Positions 35,452 through 44,900 of a DNA stretch of 51,037 bases are shown here, in pieces (positions within the stretch are counted from its first letter, which is position 1; the number at the start of each line of letters is the position of its first letter). The notes beneath the pieces are model-generated. The model was not told the DNA's origin. It ran no database searches and saw only the letters and a program-made list of their open reading frames with translations. This DNA is from Deltaproteobacteria bacterium (GTDB taxonomy: Bacteria; Desulfobacterota; JADFVX01). The position numbers and the translations under genes were made by a program. The stretch is taken from positions 1 to 51,037 of the forward strand of contig JAOUBX010000027.1 of assembly GCA_029860075.1 (NCBI GenBank), given 5' to 3'.

Positions 35452-36024
35452 ATGGATAGGGGAAACATTTCAGCCCTGATAATGGCGTTAATTCTTGTTT
35501 TTATAAACCTCTCTGGTTGTGCGTCCGTTATCCCACGTGAGTTAAAGAAAGATCTTGATCTTGACATTACTTTCGAGGATGTGATCGCAAGGGGAGATTC
35601 CCTTTCAGGGGAGAAAATACTCTGGGGTGGTGTTATAGCCACATCAAAAAATGAAGTCGGCAAAACAGTAATAGAAGTCGTCCAGGTTCCTCTCGGTTCC
35701 TCCGACAGGCCGGGGAATATTGATTTATCGAAGGGACGCTTTATTGTCGAACATAAAGGCTACCTGGAAACCGCCATTTATTCTGAAGGCAGAGAGATTA
35801 CCGTAGCCGGTAAAATAAGAGGGACCCGGCCTGGCAAAGTCGGTCAGATGAACTATAGTTTCCCCCTAGTTGAAAGCATAAAAATCCATCTCTGGGAAAA
35901 GAAGGTCGAAGAGGTTTATCCCTACTACGATCCCTTTTATGATCCATTCTATCCCTGGTGCCGCCCATATTCACCTTTTTATCCTTATCCTTATCTGCCC
36001 CACCGGCACCCGCCTGAAAAGTAG
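35452..36024 (+). CDS. Slp-family outer-membrane lipoprotein
   Basis: A 190-residue protein with a lipoprotein signal (lipobox LSGC, then ASVIP as the mature start). The mature domain matches Slp: VIARGDSLSGEKILWGGVI, VVQVPLGSSDRP and GRFIVEHKGYLE. E. coli Slp is a starvation-induced outer-membrane lipoprotein of unclear function. The C-terminal 35 residues form an unusual Tyr/Pro/Phe-rich tail (DPFYDPFYPWCRPYSPF). The ATG at 35452 is preferred because AAGGG is just upstream. An ATG six codons earlier has no ribosome binding site. Confidence 0.88.
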   Translation: MDRGNISALIMALILVFINLSGCASVIPRELKKDLDLDITFEDVIARGDSLSGEKILWGGVIATSKNEVGKTVIEVVQVPLGSSDRPGNIDLSKGRFIVEHKGYLETAIYSEGREITVAGKIRGTRPGKVGQMNYSFPLVESIKIHLWEKKVEEVYPYYDPFYDPFYPWCRPYSPFYPYPYLPHRHPPEK

Positions 36025-36136
36025 GTGCAGTGAAGTTAGGAGTAATGCTTATTTGCGAACAGGGTAGCTCTCCCGGATCCTGTTCCTTGAATTAAAATTG
36101 CCGATTTTCCCTGGATGATGAGATAGAAATAACAAG

Positions 36137-36472
36137 ATGAAACCACTGGAACTGGCTTATCAATATATGGATTATTTTTATGGCGAAGGACCGATAGATG
36201 CCATGAAGGATTTATTGACTGAACCCTTTACATTCAAAGGACCATTCTACGAGTTCGATGGGGCAGAGGCCTACATCGCTTCCCTCAAGGCAGACCCGCC
36301 GAAAGATATGGACTATGATATCATGCAAGCCTACGAAAATGAGACTTCCGCCTGTCTTGTTTATCAATTTTCAAAAGAGGGTGTATCAACAGCCATGTCT
36401 CAAACATTTGAAGTTACTAATGGGAAAATATCCCGGATTTTGCTTGTCTTTGATTCAGGAGCCTTTGGTTAA
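36137..36472 (+). CDS. NTF2-like/SnoaL-type small protein
   Basis: A 111-residue protein whose pattern (an N-terminal helix, FKGPFYEFDGAEAYIASL, paired strands, and a final strand ISRILLVFDSGAF) fits the NTF2-like cone fold. Members bind small ligands or act as isomerases; function here is unknown. No signal peptide. It lies between the Slp gene and a probable integron attC-associated ORF. Confidence 0.65.
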   Translation: MKPLELAYQYMDYFYGEGPIDAMKDLLTEPFTFKGPFYEFDGAEAYIASLKADPPKDMDYDIMQAYENETSACLVYQFSKEGVSTAMSQTFEVTNGKISRILLVFDSGAFG

Positions 36473-36531
36473 TATGAACAATAGCAAAGCTGCTCCTTCA
36501 CCTCCCTCTTGGCCTGACCCTATGACTCTGA

Positions 36532-36795
36532 CCCGCCAAATCGGCAGATTCTGCAAAAAAAAGTGAAATTTTCTTTAAAAACCCAAAGATTATAAGCCTG
36601 GAGTCTGAAAATATCCCGCCGAAACTGTTACCCAAAGCAAAGAAGGTCGCACAAATGGCAGCAAGCCAATTTCTTTCAAAAAGGCCTGTCTATAGGCTCA
36701 GCGATGAGAATACTAAGCACCAGCCGGGGAAGGCTGTATTGAAGTTGGTAAAAGTGGAAAATAACCCGTTATTAGTTGAGTTAAGTGTATTGTAA
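36532..36795 (+). pseudogene. Open frame ending at the attC site, probable cassette ORF or 3' fragment
   Basis: An open frame from a TGA at 36529 to TAA at 36793-36795 encodes a coherent, lysine-rich sequence including SEIFFKNPKIISLESENIP and SKRPVYRLSDENTKHQPGK. No known family was recognised. The only ATG (36655) would give 46 residues; upstream residues look equally protein-like, so the 5' end may be missing. Its stop abuts the first base of the attC site, as in integron gene cassettes. Confidence 0.4.
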
Positions 36796-36870
36796 GCCTA
36801 ATATTTGCGTTCAGCCGACCCGCCTCTGCGGCGGTCGGCTGATGCCATGCGTTGATTTGCAGCGTTAGGC
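36796..36870 (+). repeat. Probable integron attC recombination site
   Basis: GCCTAAT (36796-36802) serves as R'' and GTTAGGC (36864-36870) as R', a match to the core consensus GTTRRRY. Between them lies a strong central stem, TCAGCCGACC (36811-36820) with GGTCGGCTGA (36833-36842), resembling aadA-type attC sites. Total length is 75 bases, inside the normal range. The stop codon of an ORF touches its left end. No integrase gene is in the window, so this would be a lone site or part of a distant or decayed array. The L boxes are only weakly complementary. Confidence 0.7.
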
Positions 36871-36876
36871 AATTCT

Positions 36877-37050
36877 CTAACTGCGACGACGGCTTGCAAA
36901 TCCTGTAACTCCAGGCGCTATTAAAATTACGCCGGTTAATAATTGAATAGCGGAATTAGTAACAATCGGAACTATTCCCTCAGGAGTAATCATTAATCCG
37001 CCTATAATAATTACAAATGCCCAGGTTAGTGGTCCTCTAATAAAATTCAT
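36877..37050 (-). CDS. Small two-helix membrane protein next to attC
   Basis: A 57-residue ORF beginning MNFIRGPLTWAFVIIIGG, with two hydrophobic stretches (about 8-20 and 34-50) and an arginine-rich end (ASRRRS). GGAG lies seven bases before the ATG at 37050 on the minus strand. No family recognised. It starts six bases from the attC core end, in the position expected of the next gene cassette, though in opposite orientation. Confidence 0.55.
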   Translation of the reverse strand: MNFIRGPLTWAFVIIIGGLMITPEGIVPIVTNSAIQLLTGVILIAPGVTGFASRRRS

Positions 37051-37432
37051 TTTTCATCTCCTATTCAAAAAAAGCAAAAAAAGCCGAAAGATTTTCTGAA
37101 AAAAAGCAAAAAAAGCCGAGTATTTTATTTTTTGATAGGCTATGGTAATTATAAAAACGGATGAACCTGTATTTTTTTAAAAAAATCTTTATGGAAAGGA
37201 GGGGCGGATGTTTAAAGAAAGGATCAATAATTTTGGGGTGCATAAAGTGAAGATTTTTATTTAAAGATAAATTGTGAAGGATGAAAGAAAAGGAGAAATG
37301 GAAGGTGAAAAGAGTAAAAACAGAACCGCTTTTTTCTTCTAAACAGCTGCAAGTATGGAGAAGCAATTTGTCAAAACCTTCAGGTGGAGACAAAGCATTT
37401 TTTTAAATATAACTTAAAATGGGAGGTATAAA
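37051..37432. other. Intergenic stretch with an A-rich direct repeat
   Basis: About 380 bases before the LamG gene. Two direct copies of AAAAAAAGCAAAAAAAGCCGA lie at 37066-37086 and 37099-37119. No other structure is clear. GGGAGG at 37421-37426 is the ribosome binding site of the next gene. No convincing gene was found. Confidence 0.5.
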
Positions 37433-38527
37433 ATGAAAAAAATATTTATTTCAATATGGGTGGTTATTACTTTATTGCTGATGACTATCGGCGTCGGCCT
37501 GGCGGACATCAATGAGGGACTGGTAGCGTACTATCCCTTCAATGGCGATGCAAATGATGAAAGTGGCAATGGTCATCACGGGAGTCTAAAGGGCCCTTCT
37601 TTAACTTACGACAGGTTTGGAAATGTGAACGGCGCCTATAGTTTTGATGGAATAAATGACATGATAATCGTTCCTGATAAGGGTGATTTTAACACAGGAG
37701 GGGAACTGACCATTGCCCTGTGGATCAATTTCCTTTCCGAGCCGCCTTGCACGCCGACAAGTTTTGTAAGCAAGTCGGCCTGGATGGTAGGAAGCAACAG
37801 CGGTTATATATTCCCCTACGTTGGATATTCAGCCTGCGGTGACTTTGGGCTCATTACGTATACAAATTACTGGAATTTTAAGCGGTCATTTTCTTATTAC
37901 AGTATTCCTGACCCCTATAGCTGGCACTTTTATGCGGCAACCTATAAAAGTGGTGAGAGAAAAGTCTATCTCGATGGAGAATTGGTCGCAATCGATTCCC
38001 AGAATGCTAACTACCCGATAAGATCCAATTCAAACAATCTTGCTATCGGCAATCAGCCCGGAACACAGGAGTGGGCACATGCCGAGATGGATGATATCCG
38101 CATTTACAACCGGGCCCTTTCCGATGCTGAAATCCAGGAGTTGTTTAATCAAAAACCTGAAGTAATCGAAGCCGACCTTCAAATTGAGCCGGGCACATTA
38201 AATTTGAAGAGCAACGGTAACTGGATAACCGTTTATATAGAATTGCCGGATGCATATTATGCCGAGAACATTAATGTGAGTTCAGTTGCCTTGAGTAAAA
38301 TCAATGGAAGCATGTCCGGTTCTCCCTTATATGCCGTCGGCCCTTCGGAAATTGGAGATTATGACGGTAATAATATTTCCGACCTGATGGTCAAAATTGA
38401 TAGGCAGCGTTTGATTGAGTTACTGGGAAAAGGTAATGCAGAGCTTACTTTGTCCGGCGAACTGATAGATGGCGCCCCCTTCGAAGGGAGCAGCCTGATT
38501 AAAGTTATCGATAAAGGGAGAAAATAA
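37433..38527 (+). CDS. Secreted LamG/concanavalin-like jelly-roll protein
   Basis: A 364-residue protein with a Sec signal (about 1-24, ending in GLA). Residues 28-240 match a LamG-like jelly roll: GLVAYYPFNGDANDESGNGHHG, SFDGINDMI, LTIALWINF and MDDIRIYNRALSDAEIQELF. The C-terminal 120 residues are a second beta-rich domain that begins EADLQIEPGTLNL. LamG domains bind carbohydrate or protein ligands, and this is probably extracellular. GGGAGG precedes the ATG and a terminator follows at 38573. Confidence 0.85.
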   Translation: MKKIFISIWVVITLLLMTIGVGLADINEGLVAYYPFNGDANDESGNGHHGSLKGPSLTYDRFGNVNGAYSFDGINDMIIVPDKGDFNTGGELTIALWINFLSEPPCTPTSFVSKSAWMVGSNSGYIFPYVGYSACGDFGLITYTNYWNFKRSFSYYSIPDPYSWHFYAATYKSGERKVYLDGELVAIDSQNANYPIRSNSNNLAIGNQPGTQEWAHAEMDDIRIYNRALSDAEIQELFNQKPEVIEADLQIEPGTLNLKSNGNWITVYIELPDAYYAENINVSSVALSKINGSMSGSPLYAVGPSEIGDYDGNNISDLMVKIDRQRLIELLGKGNAELTLSGELIDGAPFEGSSLIKVIDKGRK

Positions 38528-38572
38528 ATGGCAGGGCGATAGCCGTCCTGGTATATTCAAGTGGGATTAACT

Positions 38573-38618
38573 AAAAAACGCCCCCTCGCTTTTTTTAAGC
38601 CTTGGGGCGTTTTTTTTT
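38573..38618 (+). terminator. Rho-independent terminator after the LamG gene
   Basis: ACGCCCC (38578-38584) pairs with GGGGCGT (38604-38610), followed by eight further T residues and preceded by an A run. It can work in both directions. Confidence 0.88.
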
Positions 38619-38700
38619 AGCCGAAATCAGGTAAAAAGGAGGTCCTTGTAGATGTGCCGGAGGGCTAAGCCAATGAGCTTACCCATCATGGACAAAATGG

Positions 38701-39489
38701 CTATAGGGATTTTTCCGCTGTAAAGACCTGGTAATTCCCTGAAAAAAAAGTATTTTTGCTTACCTGCCACCGGTGCCCTGGATCTTCATGGAGAACTTGT
38801 AGTGCATCAAATGTTTCCCACATTTCAACGGCAAAGGGCTCAAAGACTTTAAAAAAACAGCGGCCCGAAATTTTCAGAATCAATGACGTTGGTTTATGGT
38901 ATTCGGCAAATATCAATTTTCCACCCGGTTTTAAAACTCTCATCGCTTCATTGAGGGATGTGACTTTTTTCTCATAAGGCAATTCATGAAAGAGAAAAAA
39001 TATGATCACATAATCAAAAGACTCATCCTTGTGAGCCATAGCCAGGGCGTCTTCAAGCAGATATGAGCAATTATGGTGGACATTGCCGTACTTCAGTTTT
39101 CTCTTCGTATGCTTGATCTCATTGGCAATGAGATCAGAAATGATCACCTGTGTGGCGCCTTCCTGTATACATTTTTCCATTATTTTTTTAGATATATTTC
39201 CAAAAGCACATGAAGCCTGAAGAACAAGTTTGCCTTCCATTGATGGGTTTAGTCGCTGGAGAACAGTTTCTGCAAGTCGATGATAATTAAAAAAGAGGAT
39301 TGTTGAAACGATGAAGGACCTGTCTGTTAGCCATATAAGGAAGCTGTTACTATAGACCCAGTAGATATGAAACGCTTTGTCATCATTAAATAATAGTTTC
39401 TTAATAATGAGAGACCCTCTGGTTACAAGAAAGAAATAAAGCACCACTAAAGAGATCAGTATTACCCCGATTTTAAAAACCAATAGCAT
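38701..39489 (-). CDS. RquA-like membrane-anchored SAM methyltransferase
   Basis: A 262-residue protein with an N-terminal membrane helix (about 2-23) and a class I methyltransferase-like domain. It resembles RquA, which makes rhodoquinone from ubiquinone: the pattern DRSFIVSTILFFNYHRLAE, LVLQASCAFGN, VIIFFLFHELPYEKK, RVLKPGGKLIFAEYH and FEPFAVEMW agrees with what I recall of that family. Motif I is CAFGN rather than a glycine-rich loop, as also seen in RquA. Rhodoquinone would suit anaerobic fumarate respiration. A distant relative of different function is also possible. Confidence 0.6.
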   Translation of the reverse strand: MLLVFKIGVILISLVVLYFFLVTRGSLIIKKLLFNDDKAFHIYWVYSNSFLIWLTDRSFIVSTILFFNYHRLAETVLQRLNPSMEGKLVLQASCAFGNISKKIMEKCIQEGATQVIISDLIANEIKHTKRKLKYGNVHHNCSYLLEDALAMAHKDESFDYVIIFFLFHELPYEKKVTSLNEAMRVLKPGGKLIFAEYHKPTSLILKISGRCFFKVFEPFAVEMWETFDALQVLHEDPGHRWQVSKNTFFSGNYQVFTAEKSL

Positions 39490-39727
39490 AAATAGAGCCT
39501 GACTTTTTTATATTATCTCAGGCCCGATACGTCCTGAATTGGTGATGCCATGTTTCATCCTGACAATAAACTAAATATAGCAGGCAAGTGTATGTTTTTC
39601 AAAAAGCAGGAATTATAAGGGAGGACTATCATGCCCCCTCCTTTGCAGTATTAGGTTTTTACAGGTGAGATTAAGAAGACAGGATAAAGGGGGTATGTTT
39701 TTTATAAACCGGAAAGAGGGTCTTCCC

Positions 39728-40543
39728 TTATTCCTGCCAGGGCGGAATGGGCTTGGCGCTTTTGATTGAAACACCGGCTTCCTGATGGCACCCGGCACAG
39801 GTAGTCAGCAGGCGTCCGTAGATGACTGCCCGCTCATGGAGTCCTTTGGTCGCCTTCGCCGTCCGTCCCAGGTCCCGCAATTCAGCTTCGCGATTTAACA
39901 GGCTATTTTTAACGCCACTCCCTTCATTGCCAAATACCCTCGCTTCGGCCAATGCCGCCGCTCCGCGATACCAGGCCTCCTGAAAGGGTCCGGTGACGCC
40001 CTCCCACAATCGCTCTGTGGCCCATTGATGAGTGCGCATTTCCCTTTCTACTCCACCTTTCTCATCCGGTGGTGACGGCCAATAATAGAAAGTGCCTACA
40101 CCGAGAGCGGCATGGCAGGCGCCACAAGCTTCGGCAACTGCACCCATGACGGGGCCTGCCTTTTCCAAACTTGAGATGCCCGCAGCACTACGGGCGGCTT
40201 TGCGCAAGCGCGCATGGTGGGGACGCCAACTCTCCGGTGCGGCCGGTGGAAGTGTTTGTGTCTCTATTTGGCTTAGCCGTCTGCGCAACGCTTCCAGGTT
40301 TCCCTGAATAAGCGCATCGTGACTCAGGATTGCAGAGTCATAGTGTTTTTCCATAACGGCTATCATCTCCACTTCCGTCGGCATTTTTTGGGTATCCGGC
40401 TTAGGCTGGGCAATTGCATTTCCCCATTCGTTATGGCTGAGAAGTACCATGGTGAGAGTTATTAGAAGGAAAATAACGATACTTTGCAAAAACAATGCAG
40501 AACCTGTTTTACCTTTAATCCCTTTCCTGCTGATTCTGTGCAT
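39728..40543 (-). CDS. Periplasmic diheme cytochrome c (cytochrome c'-like halves)
   Basis: A 271-residue protein with an N-terminal signal (about 15-46). Two heme sites, CGACH (140-144) and CAGCH (249-253), each lie at the end of a helical half, so it resembles two fused four-helix cytochrome c-type domains. No membrane anchor other than the signal. It lies on the minus strand downstream of the YncE-like and giant cytochrome genes, and may belong with them in extracytoplasmic electron transfer. Confidence 0.8.
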   Translation of the reverse strand: MHRISRKGIKGKTGSALFLQSIVIFLLITLTMVLLSHNEWGNAIAQPKPDTQKMPTEVEMIAVMEKHYDSAILSHDALIQGNLEALRRRLSQIETQTLPPAAPESWRPHHARLRKAARSAAGISSLEKAGPVMGAVAEACGACHAALGVGTFYYWPSPPDEKGGVEREMRTHQWATERLWEGVTGPFQEAWYRGAAALAEARVFGNEGSGVKNSLLNREAELRDLGRTAKATKGLHERAVIYGRLLTTCAGCHQEAGVSIKSAKPIPPWQE

Positions 40544-40865
40544 TTATTTTCCCTCCTCCATTTTTTGCAACAACTGCCCGCCATCGAAGTGACAGGCAGG
40601 TTTTTAACTTGCCCTTTATAATAATAGCTAGCACAAGAAGGAAGTAATTGCAAACATCTCATCGGTGACAGCCCTGATGGCTTTATTTCCAGGCTGCTGC
40701 GCAAATCGATGCAGGGTAAGGCCTGGCAGGGAGAGACATAATGGCGCATTGAGTTGAGCAACTGTGCTTAAAAGAAAAAGGTCTGAAAAAGATGGCCGAA
40801 TTCGGTCTAAAGGCACTTATGGGGAGGGTGAAAAGGGGTTCCTGCCTATGGCACAGGCTGCATCA
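40544..40865. other. Intergenic stretch, nothing recognised
   Basis: About 320 bases between the YncE-like gene and the diheme cytochrome gene. Short frames on the minus strand (for example 40628-40816) show no family resemblance. No strong terminator hairpin or promoter was identified. Confidence 0.4.
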
Positions 40866-41885
40866 CTAATCCTTTAGAACAGCTATAGCTTCATCTGAAG
40901 GGCAAGCCACATAAACAACACCTGTCTTTTTGTTAGCTGCCAGCGCTACCGGTCTGTTACAAACATCCATTTTGCCGACAATGCTTCCCGCTCCATTTGG
41001 ATCGACAACAGTCACTGTATTATTGGCTGTAATGGCATAAAGATAAGCATTAGCGGGATTGTAGGTAAGACCGAGCCCTCCGAAATTACCGTAGTCAAGG
41101 TCTATCATTTTTTCTATTTCAAGGTTTTCGCCATTAATTACAAAAAGCTTCCCTGTTCCGGCGACAAAAACAGACTCATTACTACTCGCAGGCGTGGAAA
41201 GGGCATTTATTTCAAGCTTTTTAACCACTTCACCCTTTTCAGCATCAATAACAAGAAAACCCTTTTTTCCCGAAGAGAGATAAATTCGCTTATTCCCGGC
41301 CATATGCATATAGGGAGAAGCCATAAGTCCGTGATTAATGACTGAATCTGCCTGACTGTCTTTATACTTGTGAATATCGCCGCTCCAGTCAGGGAGATAT
41401 AAAAAGTCGCCATCTGAAGCAAGATCAGGAATAAATCGATCAATCCTGATCTCTCCCGTTAATTCCAAAGTTGAGCCATTGAAGATTAAAACTTCGCCCC
41501 CACCGGTGGAAGCAAGGAGCTGGCCAAGGGATGAATCGTACAAAATCGCATTCGTTCCTACATTGCGGTTGATTCTCTTTCCCAGCTCAATGGTCTTTAC
41601 AACTTTCAGCTTCTTTTCATCGATAACAGAGATTGTTTTATTAAAATAATTGAGGGAAAACAACCTGCCGCCCTTTTCGTCAAGGGCCAGGGCGATGGGT
41701 TCACCTTCGACAGGGATAGTTTCAAGTGCCATAGCAGTCGTCACCAGCAAGGGAGCGCAAATAAGCAGAAAGATAAGAATGGCGAAGATTTTTAACTGCA
41801 ACACAGGGCAAAAAGTGTGCCTGTAAAAAAGGTCTTTTACTCCCTTCGACAAGCTCTGGGCGACATATTTTTTTATTGATAACAT
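40866..41885 (-). CDS. YncE-like secreted beta-propeller protein
   Basis: A 339-residue protein with an N-terminal hydrophobic export segment (about 33-53, FAILIFLLICAPLLVTTAMA) and YVTN-type propeller repeats: GGRLFSLNYFNKTISVIDEKK, NAYLYAITANNTVTVVDP and KTGVVYVACPSDEAIAVLKD. Such propellers often accompany multiheme cytochromes as binding or scaffold partners. The first 15 residues are encoded by an inverted dispersed repeat (41845-41916), so the true start is uncertain. It lies 84 bases after the giant cytochrome gene. Confidence 0.78.
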   Translation of the reverse strand: MLSIKKYVAQSLSKGVKDLFYRHTFCPVLQLKIFAILIFLLICAPLLVTTAMALETIPVEGEPIALALDEKGGRLFSLNYFNKTISVIDEKKLKVVKTIELGKRINRNVGTNAILYDSSLGQLLASTGGGEVLIFNGSTLELTGEIRIDRFIPDLASDGDFLYLPDWSGDIHKYKDSQADSVINHGLMASPYMHMAGNKRIYLSSGKKGFLVIDAEKGEVVKKLEINALSTPASSNESVFVAGTGKLFVINGENLEIEKMIDLDYGNFGGLGLTYNPANAYLYAITANNTVTVVDPNGAGSIVGKMDVCNRPVALAANKKTGVVYVACPSDEAIAVLKD

Positions 41886-41916
41886 GGATTTTATTTGTCG
41901 TGGTGAGCCTGTCGAA
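41845..41916. repeat. REP-like inverted element covering a gene start
   Basis: TTCGACAAGCTC (41845-41856) and GAGCCTGTCGAA (41905-41916) are inverted copies with one mismatch, a form common in dispersed bacterial repeats. The element supplies the first codons of the YncE-like gene. Confidence 0.65.
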
Positions 41917-41969
41917 CCATTGAATGTGGCTTTTTCGGCAGGCCATTACTCCTTATTACACAACTACCT

Positions 41970-44900
41970 CTAGTAGCGGCCCGACGCATAGGGGTAGTTG
42001 GCTCTCATCCCTTCCTGCCCGCCATGGCCCTGATCACAGGTGCTTATACCATCGCCATTATTTGCCGTCCAGCAGAGGACACCGACCTTAGTCGTTGCCC
42101 TCGTCACACCGGTCCAGGCCGCGCCATTAAGGAGCCTGCGGCCGCGGTAGCTGCTTCCGTTCGCACCAAGGCCCAGGTTAGAACCGTGAATCCCTCCAAG
42201 TGCACGGAAGTTGGTCCCTGCCGACTTGGTGGCTCTCGCATCCCCTCCATGACAATACATGCACATAATGCCGTAGGTATTGGTATATGAACCTCCCCAG
42301 CCACCGCCATTATCAGAGTCTTTTGCCGATCCCCAGCCTGTATCATCAGGCAAATGGGGCAGTCTCGACATATATTTCCAGCCGAAATTAGTAAAGCCCG
42401 TACCGGTAGGCGCAGAGTCCCCGCCAGGATCGCGGTCCTCATAACCGTAAACATCGGCACGGTGGCAGTTGAGGCACATATAATTGACCATAGCACCGCT
42501 GGCGCCGGTCCATGTTGTGTTGCCGTCGGGGTAACCCACGGTCTGCACAAGTGTGGCATCTGTCGTTGATGTCGTTGAATTGAGGCCGCCATAGAACCAG
42601 GGGAAGGTTTGCGCCTCCAGCGTCCTTAATATCCACTGGGAGGAGGACCCGTGCGGGCCGGACGGCCCTTCGGGATCATCACCGTCATGGCAATCGGCGC
42701 AGCCCATCTTGCTCCAGGGACCGTAGGGAGGAACAAAGGTATTGCCGAGTCCAGCGGAAATAGCATAGGAGCCACTATAACTTGACGTCGGCGTGGGGCT
42801 CAGGGTGAGCGTTACCGATGTCGTTCCCGCCTCACTTGCTCCACCGCTTATACCGCTTATCTGGAACCACCCCGAAGTGGCAAACATGGGTGGACAGGGT
42901 GCGGTGGCGGAACACTTCCCTACATTGGGCATAACATTAGTATTGGAATTTGTATAAAGCGTCCCTGCATAAAGATACCAGCCGTTAAGAACGGTTGACG
43001 GTATTCCATTGTTAAGGCCCGTAATGGTAGCCGTAGGTGAACCGTTGCTTATCGTAATGGTTCCTCTCGTAAATCTCGGCCAGGGGGTGGCCCCTCTTCC
43101 TGAATAATTTGCGCCGTTGTTATAAATACTGCATTTTCTGACAGCAAACTGCGACCCACCGGGAGGCGTTGAACCAAAGTTGGGGTCAACGTAAATTCGA
43201 GTAGAGGTATGATACTCAATAGCCCTGATCTGGCCTGTTAAAGTGCCGCTCGTTATTTCAACACAATACCCTGTGTATTGCCCGGCCGACCATGAATTGT
43301 TGTAGCCTATGTAACTTTGATGATTGCTACCTGAAGTATAGGGTCCCACGCCATCGGTGGAACTGCCGATATTTAAAATAGGCTGGTTGTTTCCTTTATC
43401 AACAACAGGATGATGACCCAGGTTGTCGGGATTGAATTCCTTGGCAATATTGCTGGTCTCGTTCTCTTCAAAGTCAAGAACGGCAGCAGCAGGGGTATCA
43501 GGAATGGTAAAAGGCGTTCCGCCAAGGCCCCAGCCATAGTCGGAATGGCATTTGAAACAGAGCTGATAAATTTTGTCTGTTCCGCCCGTCAGGCTCGTTA
43601 CTTTACTGAATATGGGATTGGTATAATTGCCTAGCGTCGGCGCATAGGCGTAATCAGCCGAAATACCCCAGGCACCGCTATTGGGATTCCAGAGGTTATT
43701 GCCCCGCTCGGGGTGACCGTAAGGCTGCAGGACATAATAGGAATCACTTGCAGGAATGGAAGAAACACCATCAAATGCAGCCCCCACATTCAGGGTAGTC
43801 GCTGAATTTGACAGGATAAGCCTGTCCTGACCCAACCCTGTTCCGTTCTGGATTCTCAAAATGTATCCCCGCCACTGATCCTGGGCCCATGTTTTATCAT
43901 TATCCGTCAGTGAAGTCAGAGTTCCCGATTCAGCCGTTCCGTAGTCATCACCGGGTTTACGGTTGGCATGAGGATTATGGCAGTCCTGGCAACCGGTGTG
44001 AAGACCATCGGTAACGGACGTCATATTGAACCAGCCCTTAGCCGTGGCCGTGGCCGGTGCATTAACGACCTCATCGGAACGGTGCTTTGCAAAGTACCTG
44101 TATATACGGTGACGATAAGGATTTCCGGCGCCCACATAATAGCGGCTGTTGCTGCCCGGAGTAGACGTCCAATCAGGCGTTACCACCATCTGCGTCGCCG
44201 TATTGGAAACAACGCTTCTGGCAACCTCCGTCTGGCCGCCACCACCCCAGACACCCTTGCGGCTCTTTCTGCTCCACCTTCTTCTGCCACTTCCGGCGAC
44301 TATTTTGATGGGCATGCCTGCCCACTGGTCTACATCCCAGTTTCTGGTCGTATCATTCAATGTATTAACGGTGTTGCCACCGGTACTGCGCCCTTCCTGA
44401 CCGTAGCCGACAAACATCCCCTCCATCTGTACCGTCTTGGCACTTTCAAAGGTCTGTACACCATAGTAGTCGGTATTATTGGCTGCATTAGGATTGGTCG
44501 TTTCACTGTGACAGCGGAAACAGAGCTCCTCTTCGGCAGGGTCACCGATTGAATACTCGCTGGTTGAATCGGGTGTTGTACCCCATGCAGGACTGACAGT
44601 GACCCCTGTGGCCGTATTACTCACGATCTCTCTTACTTCTCCAAGCCCTGTGCCACCGGTAATCCTGATGGGACGATTCTGCCAGAAATTGCTTATCCAG
44701 GCCTTGCCTGTATCATTGAGGGTGGTACCTGTATTACCTCCCGTCGATTTGCCGATTTCCGAATCCCTGGAGAGGCCAATAATATAGATACTGGTAGCAT
44801 CCGGTTGCGTAAGCCAGATGGGGGCCACATAGAGGGTATCGTTTGTATTCCTTCTGATATTATTCACCTGCCCTGTCCCTGTTCCCTGGAGAATATAAAT

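Noticed and set aside
43968..44552. 194-codon plus-strand frame
   Set aside because: Antisense to the giant cytochrome, whose heme motifs are clear; it is a by-product of codon bias.
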